This document shows, piece by piece, positions 27,596 through 38,921 of a stretch of 64,000 bases of DNA. The DNA is from Clostridiaceae bacterium (GTDB lineage: Bacteria; Bacillota_I; Bacilli_A; Erysipelotrichales; Coprobacillaceae). The stretch is from contig CABJAS010000005.1 of the NCBI GenBank assembly GCA_902363625.1, forward strand, positions 55,715 through 119,714, read 5' to 3'. The translations under genes were made by a program, and so were the position numbers. The notes beneath the pieces were generated by a model. It was not told the origin of the DNA, ran no database searches, and was given only the letters and a program-made list of their open reading frames with translations. The first letter of the stretch is position 1. The number at the start of each line of letters is the position of its first letter.

Positions 27596-27975
27596 CTCTT
27601 TCTCTCCTTTCTTTAAAGATACTACTATTATATAGAATTCATGAAAGCTTAGTCTAGATAGCGTTGTTTATACACAAATGGGTCATTCATTTAAAATATA
27701 TCATTATTAGTGACAATTTTGTGATAATTTAGAGAAAATTGTGCATTTAACCATGACTTTAACATATACATTTTGAATGGAATCTGCGAGTATTTCCAGT
27801 TATTTTGAAGATAATTCATTATCGGTGATGGTTTATCTTTGAATCATGTCGAATATACTGCATAATCTTGTTATTTTATCGAAAGTTTATTATAATGGTA
27901 CTATAAATAACTATTTTATACACATTGTTTTATTTATAATGATAAAAGAAGATAAGAGAGCAGAGGAGGGGTACT
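27596..27975. other. Divergent intergenic region, 380 bases
   Basis: AT-rich spacer between the leftward TPR unit and the rightward receptor gene. It holds the promoters of both. I see no gene and no recognisable riboswitch, including no clear cyclic-di-GMP aptamer. Confidence 0.6.
27868..27896 (+). promoter_or_regulatory. Promoter of tandem-receptor GGDEF gene
   Basis: TTGTTA (27868-27873) and TATAAT (27891-27896) with a 17-base spacer, about 80 bases before the start codon. Confidence 0.65.
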
Positions 27976-30441
27976 ATGCATAAAATGAATAAGCGCATTG
28001 TCATGCTTTTTTTCGTTGTATTGTCAATAATGGTGTCAGGGATTCCTCTGCATGCAAAAGAAAAAAGGATTATTAAGGTAGGATTCCCAATTCAGCCAGG
28101 ACTGACGGAGCTGGATGCAGAGGGCAATTATTCCGGGTATACGTATGAATATTTACAGGAGATTGCTCAATATGCCAATTGGGAATATGAGTTTGTAACA
28201 TTGGATAAAGATATTAATGATTCGTTGGTTGAATTAATGGGCATGCTTGAGAGTGGAGAAATTGATCTTTTAGGTGGAATGGTTTATTCTGAGAGCTTAG
28301 CTGAGAAATACGATTATGTTGGGCATAGTTATGGCAACGCCAATACGGTTTTAAAGGTATTGTATGACAGTGATATTACGAATCTAAACTCTGCCAGTCG
28401 TACAGAATTGCGCATAGCTGTGGTTAAAGGTGCCCAGCAGCGCCAAAAAGAACTACAGGAATTTTGTGCATTATATAAGATTACGCCGGTTTTAATTGAA
28501 TGTGAAAATGATGTAGGGCAACGTCAAGCTTTGAGCGAAGGTCGTGCCGATGCAATGCTGGATGTCAGTGCAAATCCTACAAACGATCTTAGAACGATTG
28601 CTACCTTTTCACCAAGACCATTCTATTTTGCGACAACAAAAGGAAAAAGTGACATTGTCTCTGAGATGAATACGGCTATTGATTTGATTGAGCAAACCGA
28701 TCCTTATTATAATTCAAATCTTTATGATAAATATTTTGGTGGTAATTCTTCTATTTTAAAATTAACAAATGAAGAATTGAAATTTATTGAAGAAAATAGT
28801 ACGGTACGAGTTGGACTTCTTACGAATAATCCACCCTTTCAATATATTAATAGTAAAGGTCAGGTAGATGGTATTACCATTGATCTTTTAGATTATATCA
28901 GTGAAAAAACAAATCTGCGCTTTGAATTTGTGATGGCTTCTTCACAAGAAGAGCTTAATCAATTAATTGAGGAAAAAGCGATTGATATTATTTCCTATGC
29001 TGTTTGTGATTACAGTCTTAATCGAGATACTGACATTGCGCTTACAAGACCGTATTTAAAAACACAAAACTTTGTAGTGTTAAAAAATGGGACGGAGAAA
29101 AATGATTTAAATAATATGCGTTTTATTTCTTATATAAATGAACCTGTGAATGCATATGAAGAGACGTCTTTGAAAGCAGAAAGTTTAAAAGAATCTTTAG
29201 ACGCTATTCAAAATGGGAAAGCAGATTTTACAGTAGGAAATGGCTATGCATTACAATATTATGTCAATCAATCTCAATACAGTGAATTAACTTTGATTCC
29301 GGCAAATACGACTGAATATGGCATTGGTTTTGGTATTACCCGCCCGCTAAACAAGCATTTATTAAGTATTTTAAATAAAGTATTTATCAATTTAAGTGAT
29401 CATGAGCTGCAGAATATCATTTATCCAAATACAACCTATGATCATAGCTTTTCAATAGGAGAATGGATTCGTTTAAATCCGTTTATCTCATTAGCTTTTA
29501 CTACTTTAATCATGGGAATTATTATTTTGCTTTTGGTACGTGGATTAAGAATGAGAAAACGACTGAATGAGCAAACGCTAATGGATTTACAAAAACATCG
29601 TCAGATTTATGAATTGGCAAACGATTATTTCTTTGAATATAATGTAACGGATGATACATTAATGGTTTCTGCGAACGGAAAAACAAGTATTTATGATTTG
29701 AAAGATAAAACTAAATATTCATCAGATAATAGAAAAGCTATTGACTGCTTTGTCAAACACATCAAGGAACTTCAGAATGAAACAAAGGAAGTCCAGATTT
29801 TATTGGAAAACGGTGAGGACTACTGGGTGAGCTTAACCGGAAAAACAATTACGGATCCAAGTGGTAACAAGGCTTATATCATCGGAAAGATCAATGATAT
29901 CAATGAGGAAAAGCTACGTGAAAGTAGATTGATAAAAAAAGCAGAGCAGGATAGTTTAACTCATGTTTATAATGCAGAAACCTGCCGATTAAAGATTATT
30001 CAAAGCCTGAGTGAGTTTAAAGATGGGCAAATGGGTGCTTTGATGGTGATTGATGTGGATACATTTAAAACAGTGAATGATCAGTATGGACATTTACAGG
30101 GGGATAAGGCTTTAATTTATTTAGGTGAAGTATTACTGAATGAAACAAAAGTATCCGGAATCTGCGGAAGATTGGGCGGAGATGAATTCTTGCTTTATAA
30201 AGATGACTTGAAGGATAAAAAAGAAATAGAAGCGATCTGCCAACGTATCTGCAATACTATTAATCAGTATTATTTAGGTGATGAATATCATTTAACTGTC
30301 AGCATTGGTGCTGCTTTATTCCATACACAAGCTGAGTTTGACGTTCTTTATCAAATGAGTGATCAGCTTTTATATGAAGTAAAAAATGGCGGAAGAAATC
30401 ATTATTTAATAAGATCTTTTGAAAAAACAGTTAAAAGATGA
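27976..30441 (+). CDS. Receptor diguanylate cyclase with two binding-protein domains
   Basis: Protein of 821 residues. A signal peptide (about 1-27, ending LHA) is followed by two tandem solute-binding family 3 domains outside the membrane (about 30-245 and 275-490; VGFPIQPGLTEL and VRVGLLTNNPPFQYINSKG start them). After one membrane helix (about 497-520) come a PAS-like domain (about 540-640) and a complete GGDEF domain (about 655-815) with RLGGDEF and IDVDTFKTVNDQYGH. The extracellular layout is that of EvgS/BvgS kinases but the output is cyclic-di-GMP synthesis. Amino acids or similar small solutes are likely ligands. GAGGAGGGG precedes the ATG. Confidence 0.92.
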   Translation: MHKMNKRIVMLFFVVLSIMVSGIPLHAKEKRIIKVGFPIQPGLTELDAEGNYSGYTYEYLQEIAQYANWEYEFVTLDKDINDSLVELMGMLESGEIDLLGGMVYSESLAEKYDYVGHSYGNANTVLKVLYDSDITNLNSASRTELRIAVVKGAQQRQKELQEFCALYKITPVLIECENDVGQRQALSEGRADAMLDVSANPTNDLRTIATFSPRPFYFATTKGKSDIVSEMNTAIDLIEQTDPYYNSNLYDKYFGGNSSILKLTNEELKFIEENSTVRVGLLTNNPPFQYINSKGQVDGITIDLLDYISEKTNLRFEFVMASSQEELNQLIEEKAIDIISYAVCDYSLNRDTDIALTRPYLKTQNFVVLKNGTEKNDLNNMRFISYINEPVNAYEETSLKAESLKESLDAIQNGKADFTVGNGYALQYYVNQSQYSELTLIPANTTEYGIGFGITRPLNKHLLSILNKVFINLSDHELQNIIYPNTTYDHSFSIGEWIRLNPFISLAFTTLIMGIIILLLVRGLRMRKRLNEQTLMDLQKHRQIYELANDYFFEYNVTDDTLMVSANGKTSIYDLKDKTKYSSDNRKAIDCFVKHIKELQNETKEVQILLENGEDYWVSLTGKTITDPSGNKAYIIGKINDINEEKLRESRLIKKAEQDSLTHVYNAETCRLKIIQSLSEFKDGQMGALMVIDVDTFKTVNDQYGHLQGDKALIYLGEVLLNETKVSGICGRLGGDEFLLYKDDLKDKKEIEAICQRICNTINQYYLGDEYHLTVSIGAALFHTQAEFDVLYQMSDQLLYEVKNGGRNHYLIRSFEKTVKR

Positions 30442-30533
30442 AAAATGCTTCAGCATTACGAATATATAATGACTTTCTTAGCCTGTTGTTATGAAAGAAA
30501 GATCAAGTGAATAAAGAGAAAGAGGCGATAAGT

Positions 30534-30887
30534 ATGCTATTTAAAGAAACGTTAGAGTCATTGGGTGTGGATTATGAAATAGTAAAACAACGATTCAGCA
30601 ATAATGAAAGTCTAATAAAAAAGTTTGTTTTAAAATTTCCCGATGATGCCACTTATCAGCAACTGCAGACAGCTGTTCAACTTGCAGATTATGATAAAGT
30701 CCTGATGATGGCGCATACTTTAAAGGGACTATCTGCAAATCTTGGGTTTGAAAAATTATCATTAAGATGCAGTGAGCTTGTCCAATATTTAAGAGAAGGA
30801 CATACGCAAAATGTAGCGTATCTAAATGGTGCTATCACTGAGGAATACAATAAGATCATTGAAGGATTGACATTGGTCGATTATTGA
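30534..30887 (+). CDS. Free-standing HPt phosphotransfer protein
   Basis: Helical protein of 117 residues with the HPt signature MAHTLKGLSANLGFEKLSLR, whose His is the phosphorylation site, and a further helix LVQYLREGH. It should shuttle phosphoryl groups between histidine kinases and response regulators. ATG 30534 follows AAAGAGGCG; an upstream GTG at 30507 has a poor site. It lies between the receptor cyclase and a response regulator, 15 bases before the latter, and no histidine kinase occurs in the window. Confidence 0.87.
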   Translation: MLFKETLESLGVDYEIVKQRFSNNESLIKKFVLKFPDDATYQQLQTAVQLADYDKVLMMAHTLKGLSANLGFEKLSLRCSELVQYLREGHTQNVAYLNGAITEEYNKIIEGLTLVDY

Positions 30888-30902
30888 CTAATGGCGGAAT
30901 AG

Positions 30903-33053
30903 ATGATGATAAATAAAAAGACAAAGATATTGATTGTAGATGACATTGAACTAAATCGCGCCCTATTATGTGAGATGTTTCAGTCAAAATATGAAATTCT
31001 TGAAGCTGAAGATGGGAAAAGTGCACTTCATATTATTGAAAAGGAAAAAGAGAATTTGGCAATTGTTCTTCTTGATGTCGTGATGCCAATCATGGATGGT
31101 TTTAGTGTACTTGAAATTATGAATGAAAAAGGATGGGTTGATTGTGTACCTGTCATTATGATTACTGCTGAGGTATCTGATAATGTGATGGGAAACGGGT
31201 ATGAATTAGGAGCAATGGATATTATTAATAAACCTTTTAATCCTAATATTGTAAATAAGCGTGTTGAAAATATTATTGAAAACTTTGCTTATAAGAATAG
31301 TCTGGAACAGATGGTTGAAAATCAAGCACGTAAGATTCGTGAGCAATCAGAGCGTTTGCATGAAAATAACTTGCGCCTGATTGATGCTTTAAGCTCCATT
31401 ATTGAATTTAAGAATACCGAGTCTGCACAGCATGTATTTAATATTCGTATTATCACTAAAATGTTGTTGAACAAACTGGTTGAGATTCGTACAGATTATC
31501 ATCTGACTCAAAATCAGATCGAATTGATATCGGAAGCAGCTGCAATGCACGATATTGGTAAAATAGCAGTCCCGGATTCTATCTTAAATAAACCAGCGAA
31601 ACTAACACCGGAAGAATTTGAAATTATAAAGGAACATACAATCAACGGATGTGAAATTTTGGAACATATTGCTGGAATTAAAGAGATGGACTTTTATCAT
31701 TACTGTTATGATATTTGCCGTCATCATCATGAAAAGTGGGATGGAAAAGGGTATCCGGATGGACTTATCGGAAATGAAATATCCATTTGGGCGCAAGCGG
31801 TATCTTTGGCAGATGCCTATGATGCACTTACAAGTAAACGAGTTTATAAAGATGCCTATTCCAGTGAAACAGCTATGCGAATGATCTTAAATGAAGAATG
31901 CGGTGTATTTAATCCGGATCTGCTGGAATGTCTGATACAAATTCTGCCATTACTGACAGAAAAGAATGGTATTATCAAAAAAGATCACTCTGTAGCAACA
32001 GAACCAATAAAAGCTGAAAAACAAAAGAAGCAGCCGATGGATGTTTCTGCCAGAACACTGAGATTACTGGAAATGGAACGTCAAAAATATAAAATTATAT
32101 CTGAGCTGTCTGATGAAATCATTTTTGAATATGATAAAGAGAATGATAAGATTATTTTCTCTGAAGAATTTCATAAAATTACCGGTCATGATACAATTGT
32201 TTTTGATTTGAAGAAAAAGGGAGCAATGCTTGAGTATATTAAAGAGGAAGACTACTATTTCATCATATCAAAAATTGAGGAATTATCGCCGGAAAATAAA
32301 ATGCTTCATTTGGAACTTCAATTAAATTTAAATGGACATGGTTATGAGTGGTATAGTGTTCGCATTTCCGGATTGTGGGATATCAGTTATGATGTAAAAT
32401 GTATGGGATATGTCGGGAAGATTGTAAATATTGAAGATGAGAAGCAAAAAAACATGGAATTGGAAAAAGCGGCGAATTATGATTCTTTAACTAAAATTTT
32501 TAATCGTCATGCAGTCGAAACAATTATTACCGATTGTCTTTTAACGGCTACAAAAGCAGCGGTTTGCTTCATTGATATTGACAATTTTAAAATGGTTAAT
32601 GATCAGTATGGACATATTTTTGGGGATAATATTTTAAAACGTATTGCAACGATTGTGCAAAAGAATTTAAAAGAAAAAGACGTTATAGGACGATTGGGCG
32701 GAGATGAATTCGTCGTGTATATTCATGATTATGAGACAAAAGAATCCCTTCATCAGCAATTAGAGGTTCTGCGTACCGAACTTAAAATGAAATTGAATGA
32801 TTTTGTTTTATCTGGAAGTTTCGGAGTTTCTTTTTACCCGGAGAATGGAAAGGATTATCGTGAATTGCTTTATAAGGCTGATCAAGCATTATATTTTTCA
32901 AAGTATCATGGAAAAGATGTTTGTCATTATTATAATAAAGAATGTGAAAATATTCCTTTTCGCTCGTTAGTTTCTAATGTAGATGATTACGCAGATGAGG
33001 TAGATTATCTTGGTCAACTGCTGAAGCTCAAGGGAGATTCTTTTTCTAAATAA
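30903..33053 (+). CDS. Response regulator REC-HD-GYP-PAS-GGDEF
   Basis: Soluble protein of 716 residues that could both degrade and make cyclic-di-GMP. The receiver domain (about 1-125) has the acidic pair IVDDIE, the phosphorylated Asp in LLDVVMP, the Thr in ITAE and the Lys in NKPFN. The HD-GYP domain (about 160-350) shows MHDIGK, HHHEKWDGKGYPDG and ADAYDALTS, all intact. A PAS-like part (about 395-530) leads to a complete GGDEF domain (about 545-705) with RLGGDEF. Phosphorylation probably selects between the two activities. It follows the HPt gene by 15 bases and is probably its partner. Confidence 0.92.
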   Translation: MMINKKTKILIVDDIELNRALLCEMFQSKYEILEAEDGKSALHIIEKEKENLAIVLLDVVMPIMDGFSVLEIMNEKGWVDCVPVIMITAEVSDNVMGNGYELGAMDIINKPFNPNIVNKRVENIIENFAYKNSLEQMVENQARKIREQSERLHENNLRLIDALSSIIEFKNTESAQHVFNIRIITKMLLNKLVEIRTDYHLTQNQIELISEAAAMHDIGKIAVPDSILNKPAKLTPEEFEIIKEHTINGCEILEHIAGIKEMDFYHYCYDICRHHHEKWDGKGYPDGLIGNEISIWAQAVSLADAYDALTSKRVYKDAYSSETAMRMILNEECGVFNPDLLECLIQILPLLTEKNGIIKKDHSVATEPIKAEKQKKQPMDVSARTLRLLEMERQKYKIISELSDEIIFEYDKENDKIIFSEEFHKITGHDTIVFDLKKKGAMLEYIKEEDYYFIISKIEELSPENKMLHLELQLNLNGHGYEWYSVRISGLWDISYDVKCMGYVGKIVNIEDEKQKNMELEKAANYDSLTKIFNRHAVETIITDCLLTATKAAVCFIDIDNFKMVNDQYGHIFGDNILKRIATIVQKNLKEKDVIGRLGGDEFVVYIHDYETKESLHQQLEVLRTELKMKLNDFVLSGSFGVSFYPENGKDYRELLYKADQALYFSKYHGKDVCHYYNKECENIPFRSLVSNVDDYADEVDYLGQLLKLKGDSFSK

Positions 33054-33099
33054 ATAAAATATTCAGATGAGTCACACTGACAAAATGAGGGGGATAAAT

Positions 33100-33369
33100 A
33101 TGTTTTCTATTTTTAAGAAAGAATTATTTGTTGGCAGTAAAGAGCAATGTGTGCAGATTGCATCAAAATTAAATGCCGGAAATATCAAGTATACAATGAA
33201 AAAACGTAATCCCGGTTCAAATTTTACTCCTTTCAGGGCAGGATCTTATGGAATGGTAGGTGGCGAAAGAGCCTTCCAAAGAAAAGGCTTGGATATGCGA
33301 GACTTGTATGTTCTGTATGTACGGTATCAGGATTTAGAGGAAGCAGCTTATTTGATGAATAAATCATAA
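33100..33369 (+). CDS. Small protein, possibly DUF2007-like
   Basis: Protein of 89 residues. FKKELFVGSKEQCVQIASKL begins the chain and LYVLYVRYQDLEEAAYLMNK ends it, which resembles the ferredoxin-like layout of DUF2007 proteins, often described as putative signal transducers. The middle is Gly/Arg-rich (GSYGMVGGERAF). ATG 33100 follows GAGGGGG; the ATG at 33067 is too far upstream. It follows the response regulator by 46 bases, so it probably belongs to the cyclic-di-GMP unit. Function is unknown. Confidence 0.55.
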   Translation: MFSIFKKELFVGSKEQCVQIASKLNAGNIKYTMKKRNPGSNFTPFRAGSYGMVGGERAFQRKGLDMRDLYVLYVRYQDLEEAAYLMNKS

Positions 33370-33464
33370 ATGACTTTGATTTTAACAAGGTTAGGATAAA
33401 AAAGAGGATGAGTTTTTAATCATCATTTATTGTATAAACTTATTTCATATTGGGGAATATTAAC

Positions 33465-34178
33465 ATGAAAAAAAGATTTAAAATATTTATTATATTCATC
33501 ACTATGCTGGGAATATCAGGTTGTCATGATAATAATAAAATCCCGGAATATAATTCCGGTATTACGGGCGTTGATATTAATGAATTAACAACAGAAAATA
33601 TAATTCTTCCTGACTATAAACTAGTCAGTGCCACTAGACAGATGTCTTCCTCACTATCTTTAGATGAGCTGATTAATAAATCAGATATTATTGTTAAAGG
33701 GAAGATTGAAAAAATATATTTCAATCATTATGCTTATTTTGATTGTCTGCTGACAGAAGTCTATAAAGGTGATCTGGAAACAAAAACAATGATTACGATG
33801 AATACTCAGCAGGAATTTTGGAACATCAACAACAGAAAAAAGGAACAAGAAGAAAACGATCCTTACGATACGAGAACTTCTTCTGCTGACTATTACGGCA
33901 TCGATATCAACAATAGGGAATTTAGTGATACAGATTACTTAGATTATTGTGGTATAAATATGTTTGAAATTTGGCAGAACAAGGATCAAGAATATATCTT
34001 CTTCTTAAAAGATGGAAGAAAAGCAAAGGGCTATAACGGATCTAATCCAATCCATTTTACTACGGATTATTATTACTGCTTATTTGAAGAAACTGCGAAT
34101 GATCAGTATACTAATAAAGAGAATCGCTATTTGGATTTAAAACCGATAACGTTTGACAGTAAAGATTTAGTAAATTAA
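33465..34178 (+). CDS. Lipoprotein of unknown function
   Basis: Protein of 237 residues with a lipoprotein signal, KKRFKIFIIFITMLGISGC, the Cys being the lipid anchor. The mature domain contains SLSLDELINKSDIIVKGKIE and DCLLTEVYKGDLETKTMI, typical of small extracellular beta-rich lipoproteins in Firmicutes that I cannot name further. The ribosome binding site TGGGGAAT is weak. It has its own terminator and no partner gene in the window. Confidence 0.75.
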   Translation: MKKRFKIFIIFITMLGISGCHDNNKIPEYNSGITGVDINELTTENIILPDYKLVSATRQMSSSLSLDELINKSDIIVKGKIEKIYFNHYAYFDCLLTEVYKGDLETKTMITMNTQQEFWNINNRKKEQEENDPYDTRTSSADYYGIDINNREFSDTDYLDYCGINMFEIWQNKDQEYIFFLKDGRKAKGYNGSNPIHFTTDYYYCLFEETANDQYTNKENRYLDLKPITFDSKDLVN

Positions 34179-34210
34179 TGCTGTGTAAATAATACAAAGG
34201 TTATTTTAAG

Positions 34211-34241
34211 GAGTACATCTTAAGGGTGTATTCTTTTTTTG
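34211..34241 (+). terminator. Terminator after lipoprotein gene
   Basis: GAGTACA / TGTATTC hairpin followed by seven T. Confidence 0.75.
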
Positions 34242-34312
34242 AATAGAGGATCAGCCGGATTTAATTGTTGCTGATAATTATGCTATAATATGGTTATGTT
34301 GGAGGTGATAGA

Positions 34313-36536
<2,224 letters not shown>

Positions 36537-36549
36537 TTTATATTAAAAA

Positions 36550-36592
36550 ACATCCTATCGGGTATTGAAATAGTCCCTTTAGGATGTTTTTT
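36550..36592. terminator. Bidirectional terminator between GH1 gene and cotJC
   Basis: AACATCCTA / TAGGATGTT inverted repeat with T runs on either strand, serving the convergent genes on both sides. Confidence 0.78.
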
Positions 36593-36594
36593 TG

Positions 36595-37182
36595 TTACCA
36601 GTTATTCAATTTACAATCTTTTTTTCCATACCCTTTTTCCAGATAGTAATTGTAAAGCTCTAAGAATCTTTGGTAATGAACGATTTCACGTTGTCTTAAG
36701 AAAGATAACGGTGCTAAGATTTCTGGATTATCGGTTAAATCCATTAAATTTTCATATACAGCACGGGCTTTTTGTTCCGCCGCCATATCTTCCGCTAAAT
36801 CCGCAATTGGATCACCGGTTACCGCAAAATAATCTACTTTAAACGGAACACCTTGGGCATTCACCGGATATAAAGCACGTCCATGTTCGGTGTAATGACC
36901 TTCTAATCCGGCAGCTTTAATTTCCTCAATTGTAGCGCCTTCCATCAGTTGGTAAACCATTGCCGAAATCATTTCCATGTGCGCCATTTCCTCAGTTCCG
37001 ATATCCGTCAGCAAAGCGCGTCCTCTTTCATCTGGCATGGTATATCTTTGAGTTAGATAACGCAGCAGGGCAGCTAGCTCACCGTTTGACCCTCCAAACT
37101 GAGTAATGATATACTTTGCCATCTGTAAATCTTTGTGTTTGATATTTACAGGGTATTGCAGTGTTTTCTCATATTTCCACAT
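36595..37182 (-). CDS. cotJC: Spore coat protein CotJC, manganese-catalase fold
   Basis: Protein of 195 residues of the CotJC group, related to dimanganese catalases. Ligand-bearing segments are visible: FGGSNGELAALLRY (Glu), GTEEMAHMEM (Glu and His), AAEQKARAVYENL (Glu) and REIVHYQRF (His). In Bacillus it is deposited in the spore coat with CotJA and CotJB and may detoxify peroxide. ATAAAAGGAGAC precedes the start; it lies 12 bases after the CotJA-CotJB fusion gene, as in the cotJ operon. It is good evidence that the organism forms endospores. Confidence 0.93.
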   Translation of the reverse strand: MWKYEKTLQYPVNIKHKDLQMAKYIITQFGGSNGELAALLRYLTQRYTMPDERGRALLTDIGTEEMAHMEMISAMVYQLMEGATIEEIKAAGLEGHYTEHGRALYPVNAQGVPFKVDYFAVTGDPIADLAEDMAAEQKARAVYENLMDLTDNPEILAPLSFLRQREIVHYQRFLELYNYYLEKGYGKKDCKLNNW

Positions 37183-37194
37183 AGTTGTCTCCTT

Positions 37195-37821
37195 TTATTT
37201 ATTTTCCCATGGCCAGGGTGAATGAATCCACATCCAATGATTTGTAGGATTACAGTTATCTACAAATAATGGACGGTACTGTTTTGTATACTGACTTAAT
37301 AATTTTTTGTACATCTCATCATATTGATTGAATAATTGGATCAGTTTTTCATTTTTAGGATCATTATCCAATAATAGATTTAATTCATGTGCAGCAAACT
37401 GGAATGCCAATACTTGATATAATAAGGATTGTTCCTGATTGCATGCCTGTAATGGGAAGTTACTGAACCCACAGTAAGGATCATATAATCCCTCATACAG
37501 ATTTCCAAGCATAAATGCTGTATCCACTTGAAACAATGGATAGTTTTTACCTAGAGGAATACAGCTGGCGCTTTTCATATCTTTTGCTGGCTTAGCCATC
37601 GCTTCATCCTTTTGTGCCTTTTGCGGCACTTGTGTCTGTGACATACATTGAGTGTTCATTTGTGGTTCCTGCATCTGTGGCATACATTGTGTATTCATTT
37701 GCGGTCCTTGCATCTGTGCCATTGCCTGCTGCATTGGATTGCTGCAGCCACAAACTTTAGGCATTTCACTTTGACATTGTCCACCCATCATCATTTGTGT
37801 TAAATCTTCATAATAATTCAT
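37195..37821 (-). CDS. CotJA-CotJB fusion protein
   Basis: Spore coat protein of 208 residues that joins what are normally two small proteins. After a Met/Gln/Cys-rich N-terminal part (about 1-75, with repeats of PQMNTQCM), a CotJA-like segment follows (about 90-120: NYPLFQVDTAFMLGNLYEGL), then a CotJB-like domain (about 125-208) with LLYQVLAFQFAAHELNLLLD and the tail HWMWIHSPWPWE. The single chain fused in one frame replaces separate cotJA and cotJB genes. It is followed by cotJC in a cotJ-like operon. No sporulation promoter could be assigned upstream. Confidence 0.82.
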   Translation of the reverse strand: MNYYEDLTQMMMGGQCQSEMPKVCGCSNPMQQAMAQMQGPQMNTQCMPQMQEPQMNTQCMSQTQVPQKAQKDEAMAKPAKDMKSASCIPLGKNYPLFQVDTAFMLGNLYEGLYDPYCGFSNFPLQACNQEQSLLYQVLAFQFAAHELNLLLDNDPKNEKLIQLFNQYDEMYKKLLSQYTKQYRPLFVDNCNPTNHWMWIHSPWPWENK

Positions 37822-37945
37822 ATTTTGCCTCCTTCAATGTAGTCTATTAAAACATTAATAAAATGTATAGTTAAATTGTACTAGATATGTATTAATATAT
37901 TAAATTATGATATGATAAAACCAAAGAGACGGGAAGGTGGAATCT

Positions 37946-38839
37946 ATGTATTTAGTATTTGATATTGGTGGGACAGCCATAAAATATGCGTATTTAAATG
38001 AAGAAGGAACAATTTTGGAACGACATGAATTTCTTTCGAATTCACTGCATACATTACCTGAATTCATTGAATGTTTGAGCCGAATTTATCATGAAGGAAA
38101 GCACAAGGTGGAAGGGATTGCTTTAGCGTGTCCGGGCGTTATTGATGCTCAGAAAGGAAAGATCCTAGTTATTTCAGCATATCCCTATTTAAATGAAGTA
38201 TGTTTGACTGAAGAACTTTCCAAAGCTTGTGATGGGATAAAAGTGACATTGGAAAATGATGGTAAATGTGCGGGGTTAGCAGAGGCTTGGATTGGAAATG
38301 CTTCTGCTTATCAGGATTCGATTGTCGTTGTATTTGGAACGGGAATCGGTGGTGCGATTATCAAAAATAAAGCGGTTCATCATGGCGGACATCGTCTTGC
38401 CGGTGAAATCAGTACTATTATTTCTGATTATGATGCTGCAAAAAATAAGTTTATAACGTGGGCGGATACCTCTTCAACAAAAGCCCTGTGTCAAATCACA
38501 GCAAATCGCTTAAATCTGCCGGTATCCGAAGTAAACGGCTACTTTATTTTTGAAAAAGCAGAGCAAAATGATCCGATCGTACTTGATATCCTAAATCAAT
38601 TCTATATCGATGTTGCAGTGCAGTTATACAATCTGCAATATATGTATGATCCGGAAATTATCTGTTTAGGCGGAGGGATCAGTAAACAACCGAGAGTTCT
38701 TGAAGGCGTTCAAAAAGCTTTGGAGCATATTTATAACGAAACAAAGAAACAATTACTTATTCCTAAGGTAACAACCTGTAAATATTATAATGATGCTAAT
38801 TTGATTGGAGCGTTATATCATTTTAAACAAATACGTTAA
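37946..38839 (+). CDS. ROK family protein (sugar kinase-like)
   Basis: Protein of 297 residues with the ROK signature: LVFDIGGTAIKYAYL at the start, TLENDGKCAGLAE with the catalytic Asp, GTGIGGAIIK, and GHRLAGEIS followed by LGGGIS. The zinc-binding Cys cluster is missing, since TIISDYDAAKNKFITWAD follows GEIS. It resembles the first ROK protein of the window more than the glucokinase. ATG 37946 follows GGGAAGGTGG; an upstream GTG at 37937 lies inside that site. It stands alone with its own terminator; its sugar is unknown. Confidence 0.85.
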   Translation: MYLVFDIGGTAIKYAYLNEEGTILERHEFLSNSLHTLPEFIECLSRIYHEGKHKVEGIALACPGVIDAQKGKILVISAYPYLNEVCLTEELSKACDGIKVTLENDGKCAGLAEAWIGNASAYQDSIVVVFGTGIGGAIIKNKAVHHGGHRLAGEISTIISDYDAAKNKFITWADTSSTKALCQITANRLNLPVSEVNGYFIFEKAEQNDPIVLDILNQFYIDVAVQLYNLQYMYDPEIICLGGGISKQPRVLEGVQKALEHIYNETKKQLLIPKVTTCKYYNDANLIGALYHFKQIR

Positions 38840-38842
38840 ATA

Positions 38843-38876
38843 AAAGAAAGGGTGCATACACCTTTTTCTTTTTATT
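38843..38876 (+). terminator. Terminator after ROK gene
   Basis: AAAGAAAGGGTG / CACCTTTTTCTTT hairpin with a CATA loop and a T run. Confidence 0.78.
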
Positions 38877-38921
38877 AGTTGTATTTTGTGGTAATATTTT
38901 TGTTATATGAGGAGGGATAAT

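Noticed and set aside
27596..27975. Cyclic-di-GMP riboswitch before the receptor cyclase
   Set aside because: The spacer is long enough, but no aptamer-like conserved segments could be found by eye; a covariance search would be needed to exclude it fully.
38840..38921. Possible SAM or T-box leader before metY
   Set aside because: Only about 80 bases lie between the upstream stop and the start, and half is a terminator hairpin; no aptamer motif is present.
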